Positions 45,689 through 54,497 of a stretch of DNA of 64,000 nt are shown here, in pieces. The DNA lies in NCBI GenBank assembly GCA_021811235.1, contig JAJZPG010000005.1:1-64000 (forward strand), in the 5' to 3' direction. A program made the translations under genes and the position numbers. Origin of the DNA: Pseudomonadota bacterium. Lineage in GTDB: Bacteria; Pseudomonadota; Gammaproteobacteria; Burkholderiales; Thiobacillaceae. The notes beneath the pieces were generated by a model, which was given only the letters and a program-made list of their open reading frames with translations, was not told where the DNA came from and searched no databases. The stretch's first letter is position 1. Each line of letters opens with the position of its first letter.

Positions 45689-46132
45689 ATGCCCCCCTCG
45701 CTGCTCGCACCGTTCCTGTTCGCCGCCCTGCTGGCCATCCCCTTTCCCCTTGCCGCCCAGGACGACGGCCGCGTGGCGGTGCCCATGCCCGACTTGATGC
45801 GAGCCCACATGCTGGGGAACATGCGCGACCATCTGCTGGCGCTCCAGGAAATCCAGGGTGTGCTGGCTGCAGGAGACTACGACGCCGCAGCCGATATCGC
45901 CGAGAAACGGCTCGGCATGAGTTCTCTGCAATCCCATGGCGCAAGCCATATGGCTGGATTCATGCCGGAAGGGATGCAGGCAACCGGGGCAGCGATGCAC
46001 CAGGAGGCCAGCCGTTTCGCCGTGGTTGCCCAGGAAGCTGCCGTCACGCGCGACCTGTCCCGCGCCCTCGGCGCGCTGAGCCGCGTCACCGCCCAATGCG
46101 TGGCCTGCCACGCCGCCTACCGCCTGAAATGA
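45689..46132 (+). CDS. Periplasmic c-type cytochrome, four-helix (cytochrome c'-like)
   Basis: A 147-aa protein with a signal peptide (about 1-23, PLAAQ) and one haem site near the C-terminus (CVACH, C137-C140-H141). A predominantly helical mature part with LLALQEIQGVLAAGDYDAAADIAEKRLG is consistent with a cytochrome c'/c556-like bundle, where the haem site also lies at the C-terminus. It is Met- and His-rich in the middle (SHGASHMAGFMPEGMQATGAAMH). It precedes the SoxH-like gene by 14 bases and is likely cotranscribed. Confidence 0.8.
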   Translation: MPPSLLAPFLFAALLAIPFPLAAQDDGRVAVPMPDLMRAHMLGNMRDHLLALQEIQGVLAAGDYDAAADIAEKRLGMSSLQSHGASHMAGFMPEGMQATGAAMHQEASRFAVVAQEAAVTRDLSRALGALSRVTAQCVACHAAYRLK

Positions 46133-46146
46133 ATCGAGGAATCCCG

Positions 46147-47070
46147 ATGCGCATCCTGCTTGCCCCGCTGTTTTTCATCTTCGCACTGAGCGCCAGCGCC
46201 GCCCCCGCTTTCCAGCCCAAGGCCGAACAAGTCGTCGACAAGGTCTACGCCATCATCGGCCCGCTGGGCCAGCGTAGCGTCGAGAATGACGGCCTCAACG
46301 CCAACTTCGGGTTCATCGTCACCCCCCAGGGGGTGATCCTGATCGACTCCGGCGCCAGCCGCCTCGGCGCCGAAAAAATCGCCGCGGCCATCGGCAAGGT
46401 GACCGACAAGCCGGTGCGCTGGGTCATCAATACCGGCAGCCAGGATCACCGCTGGCTGGGCAACGACTATTTCGCCGGCAAGGGAGGCGAGGTGATCGCG
46501 CTCGCCCGTACCGCGGCCACCCAGGCCGAATACGCCGCGCAGCACATGGACGGGTTGAAACGCTTTCTGGGCCAACGCATGCAGGGCACGAAACCGCTGC
46601 CGGCGCCCAGGACCTTGCCCGGCGAGACGGCGACGCTGGAGCTGGGCGGCGAAACCCTCGTGCTGGCCTACACGGACGCGCATTTTCCCGGCGACGCCTG
46701 GGTCTGGATGCCGCAGCGCGGAGTGATGTTCAGCGGCGACCTGGTTTTTGTGGACCGCCTCGTGGGGGTGCTGCCATGGTCCAGCGTGAAGAACAGCCAG
46801 ACGGCCTTCCATGCCCTGACCGCACTGAAGCCCGCGCGCATCATTCCCGGCCATGGGCGGGTCTGCGATCTCGCGCAGGCGCAACGCGAAGCCGGCGACT
46901 ATTACGATTTCCTCGTGAGCAAGGTGGGGGCCGCCGCCCGGGAAATGGAGCCGATGGACGCGACCCTGGATCGCTACGCCGATCTGCCCGCGTTCAGGCA
47001 TCTGGATAACTACACCGGCCTGCACCGCGCCAACATGAACCGCGCGTTCACCGAATTCGAGTCGCAATAG
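46147..47070 (+). CDS. Exported MBL-fold hydrolase, SoxH-like, with degenerate metal site
   Basis: A 307-aa exported metallo-beta-lactamase-fold protein (signal 1-18, ASA|AP). Its overall form matches SoxH and quinoprotein-relay metallohydrolases: NANFGFIVTPQGVILIDSGASRLGAEKI, LVLAYTDAHFPGDAWVWMPQRGVMFSGDLVFVDRLVG and IIPGHGRVCDLAQAQREAGDYYDFL. The usual HxHxDH is NTGSQDH (95-101): the first two histidines are replaced by Gly97 and Gln99, and D100/H101 are kept. One metal site should therefore be lost or altered. Follows the cytochrome gene. Confidence 0.8.
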   Translation: MRILLAPLFFIFALSASAAPAFQPKAEQVVDKVYAIIGPLGQRSVENDGLNANFGFIVTPQGVILIDSGASRLGAEKIAAAIGKVTDKPVRWVINTGSQDHRWLGNDYFAGKGGEVIALARTAATQAEYAAQHMDGLKRFLGQRMQGTKPLPAPRTLPGETATLELGGETLVLAYTDAHFPGDAWVWMPQRGVMFSGDLVFVDRLVGVLPWSSVKNSQTAFHALTALKPARIIPGHGRVCDLAQAQREAGDYYDFLVSKVGAAAREMEPMDATLDRYADLPAFRHLDNYTGLHRANMNRAFTEFESQ

Positions 47071-47140
47071 GCGCCCGCATGGCTGTGTCCGCCACGATGC
47101 GGCCGGGCGCCCCGACTGGACGCTGAAGCCCGAGGCGCGA

Positions 47141-48436
47141 TCAGACCGGTTCTTCGGGCGGAATCGGTGAAGCGAGGATTTTGTCGATGCGCTTGCCGTC
47201 GAGGTCGATCACTTCCAGCTGCCAGTCCTCCCAGCGCATCACGTCGCCGGTCTGCGGCAGGCGTCCGGACAGCCACATCACCAGCCCGCTCAGGGTGTGG
47301 TAGCGGCCGCGGTCTTCCTCCGGCACGCTTTTCAGTCCCAGCCTGTCCTTGAGTTCGGGGATGGGAATCAGGCCGTCGAGAATCCAGGAGCCGTCCTCGC
47401 GCTGGACCGCCCAGGCCTCTTCCTGCCGCCGTGGCTTGAATTCGCCCGTCACCGCCTCCAGCACGTCCTGCAGCGTGACCAGGCCGTTGATCTCGCCGTA
47501 TTCGTCGATCACCAGCACCATGTGCGCATCGGACGCGCGGAACTGCTCCAGCAGGTCCATCCCGGTGAGGCTTTCCGGCACGTATACCGCCGGCATCAGC
47601 TGCGCGGCGAGACTGGCCTGCGTGCCTTGCAGCGTCTGGTTGAGCAGCTGCTTGGCGCTGACGATGCCGAGCACGTCGTCGAGCCCGCCCCTGCAGACCG
47701 GGAAGCGCGAGTGCTCGGACTCGGCAACGCGCCGCAGGTTGTCTTCCAGCGGCAGGGCGGTGTCGAGATGGACGATGTCGGCACGCGGAGTCATCAGCGA
47801 GTTGATCGGCCGCTCGTCGAGGCGGAACACGTTGCGCACCATCTCGCGTTCCTGCTGCTCGATCGCGCCGGTTTCCGAGCCTTCTTCCAGCAGGGCATGG
47901 ATCTCCTCCTCGATCACGCCTTCCTGGCTGGAAGCCTGCTTGCCCAGCAGACGCAGGAGGGCGTCGGTCGACACTGACAGGAGGCGCACGAAGGGACGTG
48001 CCAGGATCGCCAGCCAGTTCATCGGGCGCGCCACCCGCCGGGCGATCCCCTCGGGGTTGAATTGGGCAATGCGCTTGGGCACCAGTTCGCCGATCACGAT
48101 CGAGACATAGGTGATGACGACCACCACCAGGGCCGTCGATACGATCTGGCTGATCTCGGCGTCCGCGCCGTACGATTGCAGCCATCGTGCCAGCGGCCCG
48201 GCCAGCACCGCCTCGCCGATGATGCCGTTGAGGATGCCGATCGACGTGATGCCGACCTGCACCGTCGACAGAAAACGCGTCGGCTCATCGTGCAGTCTGA
48301 TGGCCACCGCGGCCGCTCCGTCACCGCCTTCGGCCAGGCGCGAGAGGCGGGCGCGCCGCGCCGTCACCAGCGCGATTTCCGACATGGCGAACACGCCGTT
48401 CAGCACGATCAGTGCGGTCAAGAGCAGGATTTCCAT
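47141..48436 (-). CDS. CNNM/CorC (HlyC/CorC) membrane protein with CBS domains
   Basis: A 431-aa inner-membrane protein: an N-terminal DUF21 domain with about four membrane segments (MEILLLTALIVLNGVFAMSEIALV; ISQIVSTALVVVVITYVSIVIGELVPKRIA), two CBS domains (MVRNVFRLDERPINSLMTPRADIV...; LVIDEYGEINGLVTLQDVLEAVTGE) and the C-terminal CorC_HlyC domain (EDGSWILDGLIPIPELKDRLG). The family is linked to magnesium or cobalt efflux. ATG 48436 is chosen because the membrane domain starts there; the longer frame adds unlikely residues. Confidence 0.88.
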   Translation of the reverse strand: MEILLLTALIVLNGVFAMSEIALVTARRARLSRLAEGGDGAAAVAIRLHDEPTRFLSTVQVGITSIGILNGIIGEAVLAGPLARWLQSYGADAEISQIVSTALVVVVITYVSIVIGELVPKRIAQFNPEGIARRVARPMNWLAILARPFVRLLSVSTDALLRLLGKQASSQEGVIEEEIHALLEEGSETGAIEQQEREMVRNVFRLDERPINSLMTPRADIVHLDTALPLEDNLRRVAESEHSRFPVCRGGLDDVLGIVSAKQLLNQTLQGTQASLAAQLMPAVYVPESLTGMDLLEQFRASDAHMVLVIDEYGEINGLVTLQDVLEAVTGEFKPRRQEEAWAVQREDGSWILDGLIPIPELKDRLGLKSVPEEDRGRYHTLSGLVMWLSGRLPQTGDVMRWEDWQLEVIDLDGKRIDKILASPIPPEEPV

Positions 48437-48499
48437 GGCAGGGAAAAGGGAACGGGAATAACGCTGAATTGTAGTGGGGCCCACGGCGTGCCCGAGACG

Positions 48500-48533
48500 A
48501 AAAGGGCGGCGTCCGCTTGCGCGGCGCCGCCCT
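48500..48533 (-). terminator. Terminator after hsp20
   Basis: AGGGCGGCG (48503-48511) pairs with CGCCGCCCT (48525-48533); on the reverse strand the stem is followed by TTTTCGT. It begins 17 bases after the hsp20 stop. Confidence 0.65.
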
Positions 48534-48550
48534 GTTGCGCGAGACGGGGC

Positions 48551-48994
48551 TTACTGGACGGTCAGCTTCTTGACTGACCCGGCCGCTTTCTTCGGCAGGG
48601 TCAGTTCCAGCACGCCGTCGCTGTACTTGGCCTGCGCGCGGGCTTCGTCGACGTCCTGCGCCAGGGTGAAGCTGCGCGCCACCTTGCCGACATAGCGCTC
48701 GGAGCGCAGCAGTTTCTCGCCTTCCTTCTCTTCCTTCTCGATCTTGGTTTCGGCGCTGATCGACACCCGGTTGCCTTCGATGCTGACGTGGATGTCTTCC
48801 TTCTTCACGCCGGGGATGTCGGCGTGCACGGTATAGGCCGTGTCGTTCTCCTTCAGGTCCATCTTGATCTGCATCTGCGGCTGGCCTTCGAAGGCGACGG
48901 GGCGCACGAAGAAGCCCTTCAACAGGTCGTCGAGGTCGCCGAAGGGATCGAGGCGGGTGAGGCTGAAAGGATCGTAACGCGTAAGGTTGGCCAT
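48551..48994 (-). CDS. Hsp20 / alpha-crystallin small heat-shock protein
   Basis: A 147-aa small heat-shock chaperone. The alpha-crystallin domain spans about 45-140: IKMDLKENDTAYTVHADIPGVKKEDIHVSIEGNRVSISAET, then SERYVGKVARSFTLAQDVDEARAQAKYSDGVLELTLPKK. The final VQ and no I-x-I tail are as seen; the usual tail motif is weak (KKLTV). GGAG lies 8 bases before ATG 48994; a start at 49009 would overlap that ribosome site. It is divergent from a P-type ATPase. Confidence 0.93.
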   Translation of the reverse strand: MANLTRYDPFSLTRLDPFGDLDDLLKGFFVRPVAFEGQPQMQIKMDLKENDTAYTVHADIPGVKKEDIHVSIEGNRVSISAETKIEKEEKEGEKLLRSERYVGKVARSFTLAQDVDEARAQAKYSDGVLELTLPKKAAGSVKKLTVQ

Positions 48995-49110
48995 GGTCTG
49001 AATCTCCATATGACGGTTTGAAGACGGGGTTCACGTCGCACTTGCGACTGCATTTCCAATGTAGGTCCGCAAGCGGATAAATCAAGACCCATCCATCCCC
49101 TTTGCCGTCT

Positions 49111-51822
49111 ATGCTGGGAGGACACGTCCCGATATTTTCCGTGCATATCCAGAGCCTTTCCGTCGCGCAGTCCCTCGCCAGCCTGCACACGTCGGCGGCG
49201 GGACTGTCCGTACCCGAAGCGCAGCGGCGGCTGGCGGAGTTCGGCCCCAACCACGTCGAGGAAGTGGCGCGCGAACCGCTGCTGCTGCGCTTTGCCCGCG
49301 AGTTCACGCATTTCTTCGCCCTCATCCTGTGGCTGGGCGCTGCGCTGGCGTTCGTCGCCGAGCAGTTCGAGCCGGGCCAGGGCATGGCGCGGCTGGGCGT
49401 CGCCATCGTCGGCGTCATCCTGATCAACGGCGTGTTCTCCTTCTGGCAGGAATACCGCGCCGAGCGTGCCGTCGCCGCGTTGCGCGAACTGCTGCCGCAG
49501 CAGGCCAAGGCGATGCGCGGCGGCGAGATCGTGCAGCTGCCTGTTGCCGATCTGGTGCCGGGCGACGTGATCCTGCTGGCGGAGGGCGATTTCGTGCCGG
49601 CCGACTGCCGGCTGGTCGAGGCGTTCGGGGTGCGCGTCAACAGCGCGACGATCACCGGCGAATCCTTGCCCAAGGCCCGCCACGCCGAGCCGCATCCGGA
49701 GGTGTCGCCGCTGCAGGCGCGGAACATCGTGCTGGCGGGCACCTCGGTGGTGTCGGGCGAGGCGCGCGGCGTCGTCTACGCCACCGGCATGCGCACCGAG
49801 TTCGGGCGCATCGCGCACCTGACCCAGACTGCCGGTGCGGCCCGCTCGCCGCTGCAGCGCGAGATCGCACGGCTTTCCCGTATCGTGGCGGTGCTCGCCT
49901 GCGGCATCGGCGGCGCGTTCTTCCTCATCGGCCAGGCGCTCGGCCTGCCGTTCTGGGGGAACCTGCTGTTCGCCATCGGCATCATCGTCGCCAACGTGCC
50001 CGAAGGCCTGCTGCCGACGGTGACGCTGTCGCTCGCCATGGCGACGCAGCGCATGGCGAAGCGCAATGCGCTGGTGCGCCATCTGCCCGCGGTCGAGGCG
50101 CTCGGCTCGACCACGGTCATTCTCTCGGACAAGACCGGCACGCTGACGCAGAATCGCATGGCGGTGCGACGGCTGTGGCTCGGCGGCGGAGTCTTTGCGC
50201 CACACGACCTCACCGCGCAGCCGTCCCTGGTAGTCCGTCACCTGGCGCTTTTCGTCAACGCCGCGTTGTGCCACACCCTCAAGGCGGTCGAGAACCATGG
50301 CCGGCGGACGTGGCTGGGAGACCCGATGGAAGTCGCGCTGGCCACCATGGGGCGCGATGCAGCGGGTGCGCTCGACGGCTTTACGCGGCTCGACGAGCTT
50401 CCTTTCGACACCGACCGCAAGCGCATGTCGGTGCGCTGCGACACCCCGCAGGGGCCCATGCTCTACTGCAAGGGCGCACTCGAGACCGTGCTCGCGGCCT
50501 GCGAATACGTCCAGCTCGACGGCGCGATCGTTCCGCTCGACGCCGCCGCGCGGGCCCGCCTGCTCGCCGCGCAGGACGAGATGGCGGGGGCCGGCCTGCG
50601 CGTGCTGGCCTTCGCCCATGCGCCTGCGGCGGGCGGCCTGCCCGCCGAGGAGCGCGGCATGACGCTGTCCGGCCTGGTCGGGCTGGAAGACCCGCCGCGG
50701 CCCGAGGTGGCCGACGCCATCGCGCGCTGCGCCGGGGCCGGCATTCGCGTCATCATGGTGACCGGCGACCATCCGCACACTGCGCTCGCCATCGCACGCG
50801 AGATCGGCCTGGTGAAAGGAGATCAGCCGGTCGTCATCAGCGGCGAGGACCTGCGCCGCCTGTCGCCGGCCCAGCTGCAGCTGGCGCTGGACGCCCCGGA
50901 AATCCTGTTCGCCCGCGTCGCCGCCGAGCAGAAGATGCATCTCGTCGAAGCGCTGCAGAAGAAGGGCGAGATCGTCGCGGTCACCGGCGACGGCGTGAAC
51001 GACGCCCCGGCGCTGAAGACCGCCGACATCGGCATCGCCATGGGCGTGGCCGGCACCGACGTTGCCCGCGAAGCCGCCGACATGATCCTGCTCGACGACA
51101 ACTTCGCCAGCATCGTCGCGGCCATCGAGGAGGGGCGGGCGGTGTTCGACAACCTGCGCAAGTTCCTCACCTACATCCTGTCGTCGAACATCCCCGAGCT
51201 GGTGCCCTATCTCGCCTTCGTGCTGTTCCGCATCCCGCTGCCGCTGACCATCATCCAGATCCTCGCGGTCGACCTCGGCACCGACATGCTGCCCGCGCTC
51301 GCCCTCGGCGCGGAAAAACCCGACCCCGCCGTCATGCGGCGCCCGCCGCGCGCGCGCAGCGAGCGCCTGCTGTCGTGGAAGCTGATCGTGCGCGCCTATC
51401 TCTTCCTCGGTGTGCTCGAGGCGGCCGCCGCCATGGCCGTGTTCTTTCTCGTCCTTGACGCGGCCGGCTGGCAGTACGGCGAAACCCTGGCGCGCAACGC
51501 GCCGCTCTACCTCGAGGCCACCACTGCCTGCCTTGCGACCATCGTGATCATGCAGGTGATGAACGTCTTCCTGTGCCGCCATCCGCGGCGCTCGATCTTT
51601 GCGTTCGGGTTGTTCGGCAATCCGCTCATCCTGTTCGGCATCGCGGCCGAACTCGGGCTGCTGCTGTTCATCGCCTACACGCCGGCCGGGAACTGGCTGT
51701 TCGGCACCGCGCCGGTGGGAATGGAAGTCTGGCTGGCTGCCGTGGCGCTGGCAGGGCTGATGGGGGGCGTGGAGGAAGGCCGGAAGGCGTGGGTGCGGCG
51801 GTCATGCCGGGCGGATGACTGA
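49111..51822 (+). CDS. P2-type cation ATPase resembling Na,K/Ca ATPases
   Basis: About 903 aa, a type II P-type ATPase. Phosphorylation site ILSDKTGTLTQNRMAV, actuator TITGESLPKA, hinge VTGDGVNDAPALKTADIGIAMG, and TM4 IGIIVANVPEGLLPTVTLSLAMATQRMAKRNALVRHLPAVEALGS. The TM4 segment VANVPEGLL is nearly that of animal Na,K-ATPase. The transported ion (Na, Ca, Mg or other) cannot be fixed. The precise start is uncertain: ATG 49111 and GTG 49141 are both possible, with no clear ribosome site at either. It faces hsp20 across about 115 bases. Confidence 0.9.
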   Translation: MLGGHVPIFSVHIQSLSVAQSLASLHTSAAGLSVPEAQRRLAEFGPNHVEEVAREPLLLRFAREFTHFFALILWLGAALAFVAEQFEPGQGMARLGVAIVGVILINGVFSFWQEYRAERAVAALRELLPQQAKAMRGGEIVQLPVADLVPGDVILLAEGDFVPADCRLVEAFGVRVNSATITGESLPKARHAEPHPEVSPLQARNIVLAGTSVVSGEARGVVYATGMRTEFGRIAHLTQTAGAARSPLQREIARLSRIVAVLACGIGGAFFLIGQALGLPFWGNLLFAIGIIVANVPEGLLPTVTLSLAMATQRMAKRNALVRHLPAVEALGSTTVILSDKTGTLTQNRMAVRRLWLGGGVFAPHDLTAQPSLVVRHLALFVNAALCHTLKAVENHGRRTWLGDPMEVALATMGRDAAGALDGFTRLDELPFDTDRKRMSVRCDTPQGPMLYCKGALETVLAACEYVQLDGAIVPLDAAARARLLAAQDEMAGAGLRVLAFAHAPAAGGLPAEERGMTLSGLVGLEDPPRPEVADAIARCAGAGIRVIMVTGDHPHTALAIAREIGLVKGDQPVVISGEDLRRLSPAQLQLALDAPEILFARVAAEQKMHLVEALQKKGEIVAVTGDGVNDAPALKTADIGIAMGVAGTDVAREAADMILLDDNFASIVAAIEEGRAVFDNLRKFLTYILSSNIPELVPYLAFVLFRIPLPLTIIQILAVDLGTDMLPALALGAEKPDPAVMRRPPRARSERLLSWKLIVRAYLFLGVLEAAAAMAVFFLVLDAAGWQYGETLARNAPLYLEATTACLATIVIMQVMNVFLCRHPRRSIFAFGLFGNPLILFGIAAELGLLLFIAYTPAGNWLFGTAPVGMEVWLAAVALAGLMGGVEEGRKAWVRRSCRADD

Positions 51823-51878
51823 CAGGCGGCCACAGGGCGAACCGGCCCACGCGCACCTGGGGCCCGTCCGGGGAAGGC

Positions 51879-52820
51879 TCAGCTTTCTTTGACGATACAG
51901 TTGCGGCCGCGCTGCTTGGCCTGATAAAGCCGCTTGTCCACCGCTTCGACGAACCCGAGCGCTTCGTCCTGATGGGTGGGCGTCATCGTGCCCACGCCGA
52001 GGCTCACGGTCAGGATCTGGCTGACCGGCGAGCTTGCGTGCGGAATCTGTTCCTTGAAAATCAGGTTGCGGCATCGCTCGGCGATCTTCGCCGCCGATTT
52101 CTCGTCCGTCTCGGGCAGCACCAGCACGAATTCTTCGCCGCCGAAGCGGGCGACGAAGTCCCGTGCCCGGGTGGCGGCCGAACTCAGGACCTGGGCCACG
52201 CGCTTGAGGCAGGCGTCGCCCTGGAGATGTCCGTAATGGTCGTTGTACTGCTTGAAATAATCGATATCGAGCATGATGATCGAGAGCGGCTGGTTGTTGC
52301 GCCGTGCATGGGTCCATTCCATCTCCAGGATGGAATCGAACATGCGCCGGTTGGCGACGCCGGTCAGGCCGTCCTTGAAGGACAGCGTTTCCAGTTCCTT
52401 CTGCAGGACGATCAGCTGCTCTTCGGTCTTTTTCCGCTCGCTGATGTCGAACATGAATCCGACCAGCGAATCGACCTCGCCGTCGTCATTGCGGACCACA
52501 TGCACCACATCGCGTATCCATACCTGGCCGCCGTCCCGTGTCAGGGCGCGATAGTCCGCCTCGTGGTCGGTTCCGGCCTTCGACTGCGCGACGCAGAAAT
52601 TCACCACCCGCTCCCTGTCCTCGGGGTGGATTCTTTCCGCCCAGTCCTGCGCGCTCTCCCAGCTGGAGGGCGACCAGCCGAGCAGGCTTTCGATTTGCGG
52701 CCCGATATAGGTGAATCGCATGGTTTGCCAGTCGATTCTCCACGGGATGGCCTTGGTCGACTCCAGCAGGGTCTTGTAGACCGCGCCGTCGATTTCCCCG
52801 TCTTGTGCACTGTCAGTCAT
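51879..52820 (-). CDS. PAS-GGDEF diguanylate cyclase
   Basis: A 313-aa protein. A PAS/PAC domain fills about 20-135 (IPWRIDWQTMRFTYIGPQIESLLGW...VGFMFDISERKKTEEQL). A GGDEF domain follows (about 150-310) with DGLTGVANRRMFD and the active-site FGGEEFVLVLP. The inhibitory site RARD lies five residues before GGEEF, so product feedback is expected. It makes cyclic di-GMP, which controls attachment or motility. There is no membrane segment, so it is cytosolic. It is not obviously linked to its neighbours. Confidence 0.92.
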   Translation of the reverse strand: MTDSAQDGEIDGAVYKTLLESTKAIPWRIDWQTMRFTYIGPQIESLLGWSPSSWESAQDWAERIHPEDRERVVNFCVAQSKAGTDHEADYRALTRDGGQVWIRDVVHVVRNDDGEVDSLVGFMFDISERKKTEEQLIVLQKELETLSFKDGLTGVANRRMFDSILEMEWTHARRNNQPLSIIMLDIDYFKQYNDHYGHLQGDACLKRVAQVLSSAATRARDFVARFGGEEFVLVLPETDEKSAAKIAERCRNLIFKEQIPHASSPVSQILTVSLGVGTMTPTHQDEALGFVEAVDKRLYQAKQRGRNCIVKES

Positions 52821-52923
52821 GGTTCATGGTCCGTTCTGCAGGAAAGCCTGTTTACTCCGTCTCAGCTTAGCGCGGGCACATTGAGGGAATGTGTCCGCTT
52901 CGGCCCAGGGTTGAAAATACACC

Positions 52924-54210
52924 TCAGACGCCCGATGCGCGAGCGAAAAGCTCAAGCAGGTGGACCGGCTCGTCATAGGCGATCCGCTTGCCGGCCCGCA
53001 GATCGCGGCGCATCAGGCGGATCATCCGGTTCAGCACGGGTTCGGGGAATGCCTCTGCCGGCCGGCCCGTCACCTCGGCCAGGCGCCCGGCAATGACGGC
53101 CGCATCGCTGACGACCGGGCAGACGCGATACCGGTATTGCCCGCCGATGGCCTCCGGCGGCAGGTCCATGAAGCGTCCCGGCTGCTGCCGGAAGAAACTC
53201 AGCGGCAGGCGGTAGGCGTTGCCGCCGAGGATCGGAAGATCGTCTGGAACCGCTTCCTCCTCGTCCAGAATCTGGAGCTGCGTGGCCAAAGGCAGCAGCT
53301 GATCCAGGCGGTAATCCTGCATATGCGGATTGCCCACGCGCACCAGGTTGGCGATCAGTTCGCCCAGCGAGGCATGGCCGATGATGGCGGCGCGCTTGGG
53401 CAGCCCGCCCCACGCACCGTCCGCCCCGCTCAGCAGCGCCTCGATCACGGACGCGTTCTCGAAGCCGCCGCCCGCATGCACATGCACCAGGATCTTCATC
53501 GGGGCCGGCAGGAAGGCGCGCGCCGCCGCGACGTAGGCGCCCAGCTGGAAAGGCAGATAGGTGCCGCGGTCATCCTCGATGCTGATTCCCTCGATGGGCT
53601 GCCCGGCCAGCAGGCCCAGGATTTCGCAGACCGCATCGGGATCCTCGGCGAACGCATCGCAGCCGTCCACGATGTTGATCAGGATGCGCGGCCTGCCGCC
53701 GCCGTCGCCGCGTATGTGGGCGTTGAGCCAGTCGATGCTGGCCGGCAGGCTGCGGCGCAGCGTCTCCAGGTCATACTGCCCGGCCATCCCGGCCGGGCTC
53801 AGATAGATTTCGTGCAAGGTGTTGGGGACGCCGTAGGCCTGCAGCTTGAGCTGCGACGAGGAGGGCGTGAACGTGCCGTCCGCCGCCGCGATGCCGATGT
53901 CGGTGAAAGCGAAGCAGCCGTCCATGTCGACCTGGTGGTCGCGCAGGTACATCATGAAATCGTCGTCCACCTCCAGCTCGTCCGGCATGGCGTAATCCAG
54001 CGTGCCCAGCAGGATGTTGCGGAAGCCGAAGGCGCGCATCCTGGGCAGGATGGCCAACTTGTCGGCGAGCGTCTGTCCGATGCGCGCCCCTACCGGGTTC
54101 TCCCGCAGGGACAGGTCGATGAGATAGGGCTGGATGCTGCGGAGTCTGTCGATTTTTTCCTGCGCGTCGGCCAGGAGGGCTTGGGCGAGCGCGGCGGGCG
54201 ATGGAGGCAT
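52924..54210 (-). CDS. DRE-TIM-like (HMG-CoA lyase-like) protein of unknown function
   Basis: A 428-aa protein that looks like the HMGL/DRE-TIM superfamily but matches none exactly. YLIDLSLRENPVGARIGQ resembles the DxTLRDG start (catalytic D, R, E present) and ILVHVHAGGGFENASVIEALLSGADGAWGGLPKRAAIIGHASLGELIANLVR resembles the HxHxxxGxA... metal and glycine-rich strand. The C-terminal third (YRYRVCPVVSDAAVIAGRLAEVTGRP...) is reminiscent of the communication region of such enzymes. DRE-TIM enzymes make or break carbon-carbon bonds next to a carbonyl; the substrate here is not identified. It is divergent from nasA. Confidence 0.6.
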   Translation of the reverse strand: MPPSPAALAQALLADAQEKIDRLRSIQPYLIDLSLRENPVGARIGQTLADKLAILPRMRAFGFRNILLGTLDYAMPDELEVDDDFMMYLRDHQVDMDGCFAFTDIGIAAADGTFTPSSSQLKLQAYGVPNTLHEIYLSPAGMAGQYDLETLRRSLPASIDWLNAHIRGDGGGRPRILINIVDGCDAFAEDPDAVCEILGLLAGQPIEGISIEDDRGTYLPFQLGAYVAAARAFLPAPMKILVHVHAGGGFENASVIEALLSGADGAWGGLPKRAAIIGHASLGELIANLVRVGNPHMQDYRLDQLLPLATQLQILDEEEAVPDDLPILGGNAYRLPLSFFRQQPGRFMDLPPEAIGGQYRYRVCPVVSDAAVIAGRLAEVTGRPAEAFPEPVLNRMIRLMRRDLRAGKRIAYDEPVHLLELFARASGV

Positions 54211-54458
54211 GGCGATCCCTGACGATGACAAAAGAAAAATGGCCGGCTTGCCGGGGGGCGTGGCCGCCGGGGCACGTGTCGTGCGGACAGGATGATTGTC
54301 GGTCGATTTTCCCTGTCCAGGTGGGCCGCCGTGACTCCGGAATCGCCGCACCAATTTGCGGCACCCCGTCGCGCCCGTGCACTGCCGTTGAGCGCGACTG
54401 GGCCGTCGCGTCGGCCATAATTGCGCCAAGCCCTTGAATTCACTGTGTTGAAGCACTC

Positions 54459-54474
54459 TGGCACAGACCCTGCT
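54459..54474 (+). promoter_or_regulatory. Sigma-54 type -24/-12 element before nasA
   Basis: TGGCAC-AGACC-CTGCT fits the sigma-54 consensus TGGCAC-N5-TTGCW, with one mismatch and the fixed ten-base gap between GG and GC. It lies 24 bases before the nasA start codon. An initiation point near 54485 is implied. Confidence 0.7.
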
Positions 54475-54497
54475 GGCAGACAGGGTGAGGAGCCATC

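Noticed and set aside
48919-51582. An 887-codon reverse-strand frame opposite the P-type ATPase
   Set aside because: Antisense shadow; the forward frame has DKTGTLT, TGES and GDGVNDA.
54272-54284. GCAC-GTGTC-GTGC upstream of nasA as an NtrC site
   Set aside because: NtrC sites need GCAC-N7-GTGC; here the gap is five bases.
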